A DNA stretch of 64,000 nucleotides from NCBI GenBank assembly GCA_964565715.1, contig CAZMGG010000014.1:1-64000 (forward strand), in the 5' to 3' direction. The position numbers and the translations under genes were made by a program. Under the pieces are notes generated by a model that saw only the letters and a list, made by a program, of their open reading frames with translations, was not told the origin of the DNA and did not search any database. This document shows, piece by piece, positions 53,683 to 62,229 of the stretch (within the stretch, counting starts at the first letter, position 1; each line of letters opens with the position of its first letter). Source of the DNA: CAZMGG01 sp964565715. GTDB taxonomy: Bacteria > Planctomycetota > UBA1135 > UBA2386.

Positions 53683-54313
53683 CAGGCTGCAGAAGGACCT
53701 GCTGCGCGAGTTCTTCGCGCGCGAGCGGCGCTTCGTGCTGACCGGGGGCGGCGCCCTGGTCGGCTTCCACTTCCAGCACCGCGCCAGCGAGGACCTCGAC
53801 CTCTTCACCAAGCCGCCGGTCGCGCTGGAGGACGGACGCCGCGCCGTCGAAGCCGCCGCGCTGGCGGTCGGCGGCCGGACGGAGTCGCTGCGGTCCTTCC
53901 CCGAGTTCCTCCGACTGCTGGTGCGACGCGGCGACGAGTCCACGATGGTCGATCTCGTCGTGGATCGGGCGCCGGACGTCGACAGCCCCGTGGACGGTCC
54001 GGACGGGATCCGCATGCACTCCCTGCGCGAGATCGCCGCCAACAAGGTCTGCGCGCTGCTCGGGCGGGGTGAGATCCGGGATCTGGTCGATCTGCGGCTG
54101 ATCCTCGGCAAGGGTCTCGATCTGGCCAGCATCCTCCGCGATGCCGAGCGGAAGGACGGCGGCGTCGCACCGGCGACCCTGGCGTGGATCCTCGATGGGC
54201 TGGTGATCGGCAGCGACGCGACGCTGCCGGGGGTGACCGCGACCGAGCTGGATGCGTTCCGCTGCGATCTGGTCGTGAAGCTGCGCGCGCTGGCCAGGCC
54301 GCAGGACGACTAG
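53660..54313 (+). CDS. AbiEii-family nucleotidyltransferase (putative toxin)
   Basis: A 217-residue nucleotidyltransferase of the AbiEii/AbiGii family, whose better studied members are toxins of type IV or related systems that modify tRNA or other targets. The N-terminal core has TGGGALVGFHFQHRASEDLDLF (residues 28-49): the GG motif, a conserved Arg and the DLDLF metal-binding aspartates. A third acidic strand, STMVDLVVDRAP, lies near 95-105, and IRMHSLREIAANKVCALLGR near 115-135 is the family helix. It converges with a beta-helix gene at 2 nt spacing. Confidence 0.83.
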   Translation: MDSSRGLSRLQKDLLREFFARERRFVLTGGGALVGFHFQHRASEDLDLFTKPPVALEDGRRAVEAAALAVGGRTESLRSFPEFLRLLVRRGDESTMVDLVVDRAPDVDSPVDGPDGIRMHSLREIAANKVCALLGRGEIRDLVDLRLILGKGLDLASILRDAERKDGGVAPATLAWILDGLVIGSDATLPGVTATELDAFRCDLVVKLRALARPQDD

Positions 54314-54315
54314 CC

Positions 54316-55587
54316 TCAGAACGGCTGCCCCGCGGTCCATCCGACCAGGAACGACGCGGAGCTGCTGAGCGTGATTGCCCCATTGGGATCGATGACGCCG
54401 GCCTGGAATGCGAAGACGCCGTTGACCGGCAGCCGCGGCGAGGCCACGAACGTCCATCGGTGCTGGCCTTCGGCGGTCGTCAAGGCCGCGGCACCGACCA
54501 GCCGCAGGCTGCCGGGGTCGATGGCGAGCAGCCCGCCCACTCCGGTGCCGAACGGTTGCGGAGTGACCACGGAGTTCCCGGCGGCCAACACGGCGAACCC
54601 ACCCGGGGGGCCATGGACGGTGACGACATGGGGCTGGTTCTGGATCACGCTCGGCGCCGTGGTGGCGTGGACCACCGCGGGGTGGGTCAGGCTGCCGGTG
54701 GCACGGCCGCGCGGGTCGAGCCACACCTCGCCGATCACCGAGGGATAGGGCCAGCTGTGGTAGGGGTAGTACGGATCGCTGATCGTGCCACCCTCGATCA
54801 CGGCACCAGGTCCCACGGTCAACCGGCCCGAGACCACATTGGCACCCTCAGAGCCTTGGTAGATCAGGCTGGGATTCCACGGATTCGGATAGCGGCCGTT
54901 CGCCCCCCGCACCATGCCGCCGACTACGAGAACCTGGGAACGCTCCACCACGATGGCCGGGACGGCTCTGAGGTTCGGACTGTACCACGAGTACGGACTC
55001 ACCTCCGCCGCCCACAAGTAGCTGTCGAGGACATGAACGCCGCAGTCCACGAACGTCGCCGACTCCATGGTCGATGCGAACTCGCACTCCTGCAGGACGA
55101 CATCGGCACAACGCTCGAAGCGACACCGCCAGTCGCCAAGGAAGCCGAGACCGGTCAAGCCAAGATTGCTCAGCAACAGTTCGCCGGAACAGTCCCAGGC
55201 ATGCAGTCCGACTGCTTCCCTATAGGAGAAGCTGCTTGCCAGGTTGGCCAGAACCAGCCGTTGACCGGCAGCGACGCCGGTCACCGTGATGCGTCCCCGC
55301 ATCTGCACCCGCCAGGGTCGCTGCAGCGGACCAGGCGTCGCAACGCCCGGAACGCCGACGATGGTCAGTGCCTTGTCGATGGCCGGTGCGGTGACCATGT
55401 TGGAACATCCGCCGGCCATGACGTAGATCGTGTCGCCTGCAGTGGCAGCCGCCACCGCAGGCGGCAGGTCCGTGAAATCCGCACGCGCGCTGCCGCACGG
55501 ATCGACCAGCCATGATCGCTGGGCGGCCAGAGGCAACAACAGCGTGATCGCCACCAGCAAGGACCGGATGACGCGGAGACTGAGCAT
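54316..55587 (-). CDS. Secreted parallel beta-helix protein
   Basis: A 423-residue exported protein (signal ending near LLPLAAQ). The first 60 residues resemble pectate-lyase-like starts (FTDLPPAVAAATAGDTIYVMAGGCSN), and the central part shows short strands typical of a right-handed beta-helix (ADVVLQECEFASTMESATFVDCGVHVLDS). The last 120 residues form a separate beta domain, as in many extracellular planctomycete proteins. No catalytic motif is obvious. A TACGGT box 28 nt and an AAGGAAG ribosome-binding site before the ATG support the start. Confidence 0.75.
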   Translation of the reverse strand: MLSLRVIRSLLVAITLLLPLAAQRSWLVDPCGSARADFTDLPPAVAAATAGDTIYVMAGGCSNMVTAPAIDKALTIVGVPGVATPGPLQRPWRVQMRGRITVTGVAAGQRLVLANLASSFSYREAVGLHAWDCSGELLLSNLGLTGLGFLGDWRCRFERCADVVLQECEFASTMESATFVDCGVHVLDSYLWAAEVSPYSWYSPNLRAVPAIVVERSQVLVVGGMVRGANGRYPNPWNPSLIYQGSEGANVVSGRLTVGPGAVIEGGTISDPYYPYHSWPYPSVIGEVWLDPRGRATGSLTHPAVVHATTAPSVIQNQPHVVTVHGPPGGFAVLAAGNSVVTPQPFGTGVGGLLAIDPGSLRLVGAAALTTAEGQHRWTFVASPRLPVNGVFAFQAGVIDPNGAITLSSSASFLVGWTAGQPF

Positions 55588-55615
55588 GCGTTCTTCCTTC
55601 GTGGAGCGTGTGGAA

Positions 55616-55621
55616 ACCGTA
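55616..55621 (-). promoter_or_regulatory. Putative -10 box TACGGT of the beta-helix gene
   Basis: Minus-strand hexamer ending 28 nt before the ATG at 55587. The AAGGA ribosome-binding site lies between the two. Confidence 0.4.
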
Positions 55622-55713
55622 CTCCGGTGGCCGCCCAGCGCAAGCATCGCAGGCGAACCAGCCAGGGAAGAGGCCGTCCGACGCAACGGGCCCTGCGACA
55701 GACAGCCCCCCGC

Positions 55714-57177
55714 TCACCAGGCCGTGATCCGGCCGCCCTCCACGGGGAACAGGTACTCCGGCACCCGCGCGCCGCGGCGCTTCCGGCCGAACTCCACGCG
55801 GTCGACGATGCCGTTGTCGAGCTTGTCGGCCTTCACCTGCTCGTAGACCGCCTCGGGCACCCGCACGCCGAACCGCGACACGCGCCGCGTGCGCTGGTCC
55901 TCCTCGCTGGTCACCGGCAGCCGCACCGGTCGCCCGTCCGGGCCCACCGCGTCGACGATGATGTAGTAGTTGCGCGCCGAACGCCGCCCGTCGGGATGCC
56001 GCCACACCCCGCTCTGCTCATTGGGCTGCGAGACGATGCGCAGCTCGTAGTTCTGTTCCAGGATCTCCACCAGCTCGCGCCATTGCGCCACCTGCTGCTC
56101 GGCCCGGACCCAGTCGCCGGCCGCCATCGCCTCGTCGGTGGTCTGCCGGAAGCCCGCCAGTTCCTGCCGCACGTCGTCCTCGAGCACAACCCCGCCCAGC
56201 GCCGCCGCCAGGCCCTGCGCCGCGGTGCGCAGCGTCGCCTGCGCCTCCCGCGCCCGCAGCAGGCCGTCGATGGCCGAACGCAGCTCGCGCAGCGCCGTCT
56301 CGCCGGCCTTGCCGTCGCCGCGCTCGATCGCCCCCTGCACCGCGGCGCGCCGGCTGTCGATCGCGGCCTGCTCCGAAGGGCTCAGCGTCAGCTCCGACAG
56401 CCGCGCCAGCGCCGCCGTGAGCTGCACGCCGAGGCTCTGCACCTGCCGCACAGCCTGCAGGAGCCCGCGAGCCGCACCCAGATCCCCCCGCGCCGACCCC
56501 AGCACGTCCTTCTGCCCCTGCAGCCGCTGGTCGAAGGCCTGCTTCTGCTCGGGATACTGCTCGGGGTCGGGCGGCGGCGTCAGCTCCTCCCGCACCGTCG
56601 CCACCTGCTTCTGGCCGCGGCCGAGCGCGGCGTCGGCCTGCGCCAGCAGCTCCTGGCTGGTGGTGGAATCCACCTCCTGCCGCAGCCCCGCCAGCTCGGC
56701 CCGCAGCAGCCCGGCTTGCCGGTCCAGCTCCGCCGCCACCGCCGTGGTCGCCACCAGGTCACGCCGGAACGACTCCACCTGGTTGTGGCGCCGCACCGAG
56801 GCCGGCACGGCGAACGCCAGCCAGCCCACCAGGCCCAGCAGCAGGACCATGCCGGCCCGCAGCGCCCACTTCCGCCGTTCGACGTAGATCTCCGCCAGCC
56901 GCACGGTGAAGGTGCGTGGCGGCGGCTTGTAGGTGAAGCGGTCCTCGCGCAGCGAGCGCACCGCGTCCTGGATCACCGCCTCGGACACCTCGATGCCCTG
57001 GGCGCGGTAGATCGCCTGCACGCGCTCGGTGAACTCGCGCCGGCGCCGGTCCTCGTCCAGTTCGGCGTCGATCAGGTCCTGGCGATGGCGCAGGGTGTCC
57101 ACCACGTCCATCGCCAGCATGACCTGGTCGAGCGGCACCGGCGGCGCCGGCGCTGGCTGCGGATTCGCCGTGGTCAC
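55714..57177 (-). CDS. DUF6384-family membrane protein
   Basis: A 487-residue protein with no signal peptide. The N terminus (PLDQVMLAMDVVDTLRHRQDL, about 15-36) and the block VIQDAVRSLREDRFTYKPPP (about 70-90) are the recognisable DUF6384 parts. One transmembrane helix at about 108-125 (MVLLLGLVGWLAFAVPA) is followed by a long coiled-coil region (130-360) and a C-terminal beta-rich domain that ends PEYLFPVEGGRITAW. The GTG start at 57177 overlaps the stop of the upstream coiled-coil gene (GTGA). Function unknown; the pair looks like a fixed unit. Confidence 0.72.
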   Translation of the reverse strand: MTTANPQPAPAPPVPLDQVMLAMDVVDTLRHRQDLIDAELDEDRRRREFTERVQAIYRAQGIEVSEAVIQDAVRSLREDRFTYKPPPRTFTVRLAEIYVERRKWALRAGMVLLLGLVGWLAFAVPASVRRHNQVESFRRDLVATTAVAAELDRQAGLLRAELAGLRQEVDSTTSQELLAQADAALGRGQKQVATVREELTPPPDPEQYPEQKQAFDQRLQGQKDVLGSARGDLGAARGLLQAVRQVQSLGVQLTAALARLSELTLSPSEQAAIDSRRAAVQGAIERGDGKAGETALRELRSAIDGLLRAREAQATLRTAAQGLAAALGGVVLEDDVRQELAGFRQTTDEAMAAGDWVRAEQQVAQWRELVEILEQNYELRIVSQPNEQSGVWRHPDGRRSARNYYIIVDAVGPDGRPVRLPVTSEEDQRTRRVSRFGVRVPEAVYEQVKADKLDNGIVDRVEFGRKRRGARVPEYLFPVEGGRITAW

Positions 57178-58346
57178 TTCGTCTTCGCCGGCAGCTGCGC
57201 CGCCCGGGCCCGCAGCGCCGCCATGCGCGCCGTGCCGGCCTCGGTGGCGGCCTCCACCTCGGCGGCGTTGCGGGTGCTCAGCTCGCGCATCTCGTCGATG
57301 ATCTGCAGCGAGCGCTCCTGGAAGCCGACCACCGCGTCGACCAGCTTCTGCACGGACTCGGCGCGGATGGTCGGACCGTAGCCCGCCTTCAGCGCCTCCT
57401 CCTGGATCCTGGTGCCGACCTCGCCCAGCGTCTCCAGGCTCTGGTTCATGCCCTTCTTCATCGCCTCCAGGGTCTGCGTGCCCTCGTGAAGGCCGTGCAT
57501 GCCGGTGAACGACGCCGACAGCGCCGTGAACACCGTCTCGTTGGTGCCGAAGAAGGTCACCGCCTGGCTGTAGACCCGTTCCTTGCAGTCGGCGATCTGG
57601 GCGATGCGCGCCATCACCACCTCGGTGGTGCTGTAGGCGATCGCCAGGTTCTCGGCGAGGTCCTTGGCCACCTGATAGCGCTTGTCCTCGTCCTGCAGGG
57701 CCTGCAGCGCGAGGTCGCGGGCCAGCTCCAGCCTGGCCCGCGCCGCGGCGTCGCCGTCCTGGAACGCCGCCAGCGCGTCGGCGGCCTGCTGCAACGCCGC
57801 CTTCTTCGCCTCCAGCGCGCCGGTGGCGGTGGCCAGCACCTCGTGGCCGAGCACCTGGGCCTCCTTCAGCGCCACGCGGAAGTCGCGGTAGGCCTCGAGG
57901 ATGGTCTGCTCGCGCCGGATCTGGTCCTGGGTGTCCTTGGCGACCTCCAGGTAGGTGGTCTTGATCTTGGCGAACCGCGCCGGGATGTCGCCGCGGGTGA
58001 CCTTCATCCAGATGTTGGACAGGCGCTCCAGGGTGTCGATCTTGTTGTCGGCGACCTGCTCGACCATGCGTTTGGCGTCGTCGCGGATCGAATCGAACGC
58101 CTTGGTGACGGTCTGGTAGCGCTCACCGATCCGCATCGCCTCGATCTGATCGCGCACCACCTGGTTGAACAGCGAGGCCTGGCTGAGCGTGCGGGCGATG
58201 GCGGCGGTCCGGTCAGGATCGAGCGGCGCGATCCGGTCGATGATGGCCACCACCGGCGCCACTTCGGGTTCCTGCTTGAGCAGGCCGAGGTGGCGCAGCG
58301 CGCCGAGCGCCTTGTCGAGGTACTTGAGGGGGGTGACAGCGGTCAT
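57174..58346 (-). CDS. Conserved coiled-coil protein encoded with DUF6384
   Basis: A 390-residue soluble protein, predicted almost wholly helical. No signal peptide. I recall a widely conserved family with the same segments, annotated only as cell surface protein: AFDSIRDDAKRMVEQ (about 85-100), ARLELARDLALQALQDEDKRYQVAKDLAENL (about 200-235), VTFFGTNETVFTALSASFTGMHGLHE (about 265-290) and TQTLEAMKKGMNQSLETLGEVG. Absence of a signal makes surface location doubtful. It is similar in style to TelA-type helical proteins but lacks their motif. The stop overlaps the DUF6384 start. An AGGAG site precedes the ATG at 58346. Confidence 0.72.
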   Translation of the reverse strand: MTAVTPLKYLDKALGALRHLGLLKQEPEVAPVVAIIDRIAPLDPDRTAAIARTLSQASLFNQVVRDQIEAMRIGERYQTVTKAFDSIRDDAKRMVEQVADNKIDTLERLSNIWMKVTRGDIPARFAKIKTTYLEVAKDTQDQIRREQTILEAYRDFRVALKEAQVLGHEVLATATGALEAKKAALQQAADALAAFQDGDAAARARLELARDLALQALQDEDKRYQVAKDLAENLAIAYSTTEVVMARIAQIADCKERVYSQAVTFFGTNETVFTALSASFTGMHGLHEGTQTLEAMKKGMNQSLETLGEVGTRIQEEALKAGYGPTIRAESVQKLVDAVVGFQERSLQIIDEMRELSTRNAAEVEAATEAGTARMAALRARAAQLPAKTK

Positions 58347-58489
58347 GGATGGTCTCCTGGGCGGCGGGAGCGGGTTTGCGAGGCGGCGATCGTCGATCCG
58401 TGCGGCCGGGGGTCAAGGCCGCCCCGCGAAAACGCCGGCCGCCGGCGCAGCAATGCGGACCGGCCGCCGGTTATTGCCCGGCACGCGAG

Positions 58490-59368
58490 ATGCGAGGCCG
58501 GTGCCCGGTGCGCTCCCTGTTCCGGATCCTCTGGACCGCGACCCGCGATGCCGTCGACGACGATGTGCTCACCCTGGCGGCGGCGCTGGCGTTCTACACC
58601 AGCCTGTCGCTGGCGCCGCTGGTACTGCTGCTCATGTGGATCCTCGGGCTGCTCGGCGTCGGCGCCGCCGAACGGCTGATCGGCCAGGTCCACGAGCTGA
58701 TCGGCAGCGACGGCGCGGCCGTGGTGCGCGGCATCGTCGAGAACGGGCGCGACGCCGTGCGGCTGGACAGCCTGTCAGGGGCCATCGGCCTGCTGACGCT
58801 GCTGTTCTCGGCCTCGGCCGTGTTCAGCCAGCTGCAGCGCTCGATCAACCTGGTCTGGGGCATCGAGGCGCGCCCGGAACGGCGCATCTGGGGCTGGTTG
58901 CGGCGCCGGCTGCTGTCGATGGCGATGTTCGGGACGCTGGCTTTCCTGTCGCTGGTGTCGCTGCTGGCGAGCACGGCCATGGAGCTGGTCTCCGACTGGA
59001 TCGGCCGCGACGACCCGCTGCCGCTGGTATCGCTGCTGGCGTCCCTGCTGGTGTTCGTGCTGCTGTTCGCGATGGTGTTCCAGTTCCTGCCCGATGCCCG
59101 CGTCGCCTGGCGCGATGTCTGGTTCGGCGCCGCGACCACCGCAGTGTTGTTCACCGCCGGCAAGCACCTGATCGGGATGTACCTGGCCCACCGCAGCATC
59201 GGCACCTCGTACGGCGCCGCCGGTTCGGTCGTGGTCCTGCTGGCCTGGGTGTTCTTCTCCTCGGTGCTGGTCCTGTTCGGCGCCGAGATCACCCAGGCGT
59301 GGGCGCACGAGCACGGCCGGCGGCTCCGGCCCTACGCCCACGCGAAGCGCAGCGATCCGGACGCCTGA
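58490..59368 (+). CDS. YihY/BrkB-family integral membrane protein
   Basis: A 292-residue membrane protein with six hydrophobic helices and the family signatures LAAALAFYTSLSLAPLVLLL (about 28-48), SAVFSQLQRSINLVWGI (about 106-122) and SYGAAGSVVVLLAWVFFSSVLVLFGAEIT (about 240-270). The family was once called ribonuclease BN in error; its transport role is not known. I chose the ATG at 58490; the GTG at 58508 is an alternative. The gene ends before a hairpin shared with the convergent DUF4142 gene. Confidence 0.9.
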   Translation: MRGRCPVRSLFRILWTATRDAVDDDVLTLAAALAFYTSLSLAPLVLLLMWILGLLGVGAAERLIGQVHELIGSDGAAVVRGIVENGRDAVRLDSLSGAIGLLTLLFSASAVFSQLQRSINLVWGIEARPERRIWGWLRRRLLSMAMFGTLAFLSLVSLLASTAMELVSDWIGRDDPLPLVSLLASLLVFVLLFAMVFQFLPDARVAWRDVWFGAATTAVLFTAGKHLIGMYLAHRSIGTSYGAAGSVVVLLAWVFFSSVLVLFGAEITQAWAHEHGRRLRPYAHAKRSDPDA

Positions 59369-59394
59369 GTCAGGTGTGCTCCTGCCGATGGCGC

Positions 59395-59415
59395 GGCGGC
59401 ACTGCATGTGCCGCC
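59395..59415. terminator. Bidirectional hairpin terminator
   Basis: Stem GGCGGCAC/GTGCCGCC (8 bp) with loop TGCAT lies between the convergent genes ending at 59368 and 59468. No T-run. Confidence 0.55.
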
Positions 59416-59467
59416 CGCACCTCCGGTGCCGCCTTCGCGCGGGTGCAACTCGCGAGGCCGGCGGGAA

Positions 59468-60259
59468 TCACTTCCGCTCGACGCTGCTGCCGTTCTCCAG
59501 CCGCTTGGCGAGTTGCTTGGCCTTGTCCAGGTGGTTCTTCACCTTGTCCTGGCAGCCCTGCAGCTCCTTCTTCAGCTCCGGCGAGGCGTGGTTGGCGAAC
59601 ACCTCGAGCTTGTCGAGGAGGCCCACATGCGCCATCACCTGCATCTGCACGAAGCAGCGGTCGTAGTCGGCGCCCTGCTTCTCCTGCAGCGCCTTCTGCG
59701 CGGATGCCAGGTGCTTGCGGCCCAGCTCCTGGAGCAGCGCGACGTGGTCGATCCGATCCGTGGTCGTCCGGGTGCCGCTGGCGTCGCGGGGCCGGCCGGC
59801 CGCAGAAGTCGGGTCGCCAGGGTTGCCGGTCGTTCCCGTGCCGCTCGTGCCGGTCGTGCCGCTGCCGGTCCTGCCGGTGTCATCGGCGTCGCGCCTGCCG
59901 CCACCGTTGCGTCCCGTCGGGTCGGTGGTGCCGGCGCCGGTCTCCGGCTTGACCGAAGACCACCGCTGCAGCTTGCGGCCGAATTCGCCGTGGTCCTGGA
60001 CCAGCATGGCGGCGAAGTCCTTCACCTCGCGATCCTGGGCGCCCTGCTGCGCCATCTGCGCCAGGGCGACCTCGTTGTTGTTGGCCACCATCACCCACGA
60101 CGCCAGGATGCGGTCGGTGTCGGCGGCGACGTCGCCGGTGGCGGGTTCCTGGGGCGTGGTCCGCTCGGGCTGGGTGGGCCGCGGCGGCTGGTTCTGGGCG
60201 TGGACGGGCGACAGGATCGCCAGGCAGGCGAGCGCGAGAACGGAGTGCGGGATGATCAT
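59468..60259 (-). CDS. Secreted DUF4142 protein
   Basis: A 263-residue exported protein (signal ending near LSPVHAQ). The DUF4142 helical bundle is split: the first part (about 45-105; LASWVMVANNNEVALAQMAQQGAQDREVKDFAAMLVQDH) and the second (about 170-255; HLASAQKALQEKQGADYDRCFVQMQVMAHVGLLDKLEVFANHASPELK) are separated by a Gly/Thr/Asp-rich linker of about 65 residues, longer than in most members. DUF4142 proteins are ferritin-like bundles of unknown role. A GAGGAG site precedes the ATG. Confidence 0.85.
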   Translation of the reverse strand: MIIPHSVLALACLAILSPVHAQNQPPRPTQPERTTPQEPATGDVAADTDRILASWVMVANNNEVALAQMAQQGAQDREVKDFAAMLVQDHGEFGRKLQRWSSVKPETGAGTTDPTGRNGGGRRDADDTGRTGSGTTGTSGTGTTGNPGDPTSAAGRPRDASGTRTTTDRIDHVALLQELGRKHLASAQKALQEKQGADYDRCFVQMQVMAHVGLLDKLEVFANHASPELKKELQGCQDKVKNHLDKAKQLAKRLENGSSVERK

Positions 60260-60357
60260 GGTTGCTCCTCGGATACGGGACAGGAAGCCGGACCGCAGGT
60301 CCGGCGGGAAGGACCGCGAGGGTGCAAGGCACGTGCCCGGCACGGCGCAACCGGCGC

Positions 60358-62142
60358 TCAGGGCAGCTTGCTGGTGAGCCGCGCCGCCATCGCCTTCGCC
60401 GACTGCACGATGCTGCCCGATGCGTGCGAATCGCCCTTCGCCATGGATTGCAGGAAGTTGCGCGCCTGCTGCAGGGTGATGTGCGGCGGCAGCGGCGGCA
60501 CGTCCGGGTCGACCAGCGCGTTGATCACCACGGGCCGCCGCGCCGCGAAGGCCTCGTCCCAGACCGGCGCCACGTCTTCCTTCCGGGCCATGCGCAGGCC
60601 CACCAGGCCCAGCGACTCGGCCATCTGCTCATAGGCGAAGTCCGGGACATCCTGACTGGCGTCGTAGCGCGGGTCCCCGGCCAGGATCCGCTGTTCCCAG
60701 GTCACCAGGTTGAGGTCGCGGTTGTTCAGTACCAGCACGATCGCGCGCGGATCGCTCCAGGTCTGCCAGTAGCGGGCCATCGTGATGAGCCCGTTGATCC
60801 CCAGCATCTGCATGGCGCCGTCGCCGACCATGGCCACCGCCGGCCGCTCCGGGAAGCAGAACTTCGCTGCCAGGAGATACGGCACTCCAGGACACATGCT
60901 GGCCAGGTTGCCGGACAGGGAGCCCAGCATCCCGGACCGCACCCGCAGGTGGCGGGCGTACCAGTTAGCGGCCGTGCCCGAGTCCGCCGCGAGGATGACG
61001 TCCCCGGGCAGCCGCGCCGACAGCTCGTGGAACACGTACTCCGGGTTGATCGGCTTCGCCGTCGCTTCGGCGCGCTCGGCGATGAGCCGCTGCCAGGCTG
61101 CCACGCGCTGCTCGATGTCGTCCCGCCAGGTCCGCCCCGTCTTGCGCTGCAGCCGCGGCAGCAGGGCCCGCAGGGTGGGTGCGGCATCGCCGTGCAGGAG
61201 CACTTCGCACGGGTAGCGCAACCCCAGGTTGCGGGCCTCGATGTCGACCTGCACGGCCCGGGCCCGTCCTGGCGGCGGCAGGAACTCGGCGAACGGGAAG
61301 CTGGTGCCCACCATCAGGAGGGTGTCGCACTCCTGCATCAGGTGCCAGCTCGGCTCGGTGCCGAGCAGGCCGATCGTGCCGGTGACGAAGGGCAGCTCAT
61401 CGCTGAGGGCGGTCTTGCCGAGCAGCGCCTTGGCGACGCCTGCGCCCAGCGCGTCGGCCACCGCTTCGACCTCGGCCGCGGCCCCGCGGGCCCCGGCGCC
61501 GATCAGCATGGCCACCTTGCTGCCCGCGTCGAGCACCGCCGCCGCCCGGTCCAGGTCCTCGTCGCGGGGCACGATGGTCGGAAACGAGTAGCCGACCCCG
61601 GAGAACGTGCTGCCGTGCTCCCGCGGCGGAGCGGCCGCCGGCTCGGTCTGCAGATCGCTCGGGAAGATGAGGCAGGTGACCGTGCGCCGCGCCATCGCGA
61701 TCCGCACGGCCTGGTCCACCAGGTGGGGCGCCTGCTCCGGCACGCTGGCCTGCTGCACATAGTCGCCCGCCACGTCCTTGAACAGGCTGACCAGATCCAC
61801 CTCCTGCTGGTAGCGCGCGCCGAGACCCGGCCGGGCCGGCTGGCCGACGATCGCCAGCACGCCGGTGTGGTCGAGGCGGGCGTCGTAGAGCCCGTTCAGC
61901 AGGTGGATCGCGCCGGGGCCCGAGGTGGCGAGGCAGACACCCAGTTCGCCGGTGAACTTGCCGTGCGCGCAGGCCATGAACGCCGCCTCCTCCTCGTGGC
62001 GGGCCTGCACGAAGTGCAGCCCCTCGGCCCGGGACAGCGCCCCGAGGAAGCCGTTGATGCCATCTCCGGGGTAGCCATAGATGCGGCCGATCCCCCAGGC
62101 GCGCAGGCGGGAAAGCACGAAGTCGGCGACATTCTGGCTCAT
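60358..62142 (-). CDS. Thiamine-diphosphate enzyme, pyruvate oxidase-like
   Basis: A 594-residue enzyme of the pyruvate oxidase / acetolactate synthase group. The catalytic glutamate is in ARHEEEAAFMA (about 47-57), the FAD- or NAD-fold middle domain runs from about 195 to 340, and the thiamine-diphosphate motif GDGAMQMLGINGL..VLNNRD (GDG through NN) lies at about 435-470. Members decarboxylate pyruvate to acetate or acetyl phosphate with FAD and quinone or oxygen. PoxB-type membrane binding cannot be judged from the C terminus (AMAARLTSKLP). It lies 98 nt downstream of the DUF4142 start, in the opposite direction of the next module. Confidence 0.88.
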   Translation of the reverse strand: MSQNVADFVLSRLRAWGIGRIYGYPGDGINGFLGALSRAEGLHFVQARHEEEAAFMACAHGKFTGELGVCLATSGPGAIHLLNGLYDARLDHTGVLAIVGQPARPGLGARYQQEVDLVSLFKDVAGDYVQQASVPEQAPHLVDQAVRIAMARRTVTCLIFPSDLQTEPAAAPPREHGSTFSGVGYSFPTIVPRDEDLDRAAAVLDAGSKVAMLIGAGARGAAAEVEAVADALGAGVAKALLGKTALSDELPFVTGTIGLLGTEPSWHLMQECDTLLMVGTSFPFAEFLPPPGRARAVQVDIEARNLGLRYPCEVLLHGDAAPTLRALLPRLQRKTGRTWRDDIEQRVAAWQRLIAERAEATAKPINPEYVFHELSARLPGDVILAADSGTAANWYARHLRVRSGMLGSLSGNLASMCPGVPYLLAAKFCFPERPAVAMVGDGAMQMLGINGLITMARYWQTWSDPRAIVLVLNNRDLNLVTWEQRILAGDPRYDASQDVPDFAYEQMAESLGLVGLRMARKEDVAPVWDEAFAARRPVVINALVDPDVPPLPPHITLQQARNFLQSMAKGDSHASGSIVQSAKAMAARLTSKLP

Positions 62143-62229
62143 GGGATCCGATCGGCAGCGCCGGCTCCGGCCGGCGACGGCGCCGCCGACGGCGCGCAAG
62201 CCCTGTGCCACCCCGACCCCTGGCGATCC

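Noticed and set aside
57174..58346. TelA (toxic anion resistance) identity for the helical DUF6384 partner
   Set aside because: The fold style is similar, but the TelA core pattern is not visible, while the conserved segments fit a different uncharacterised family.
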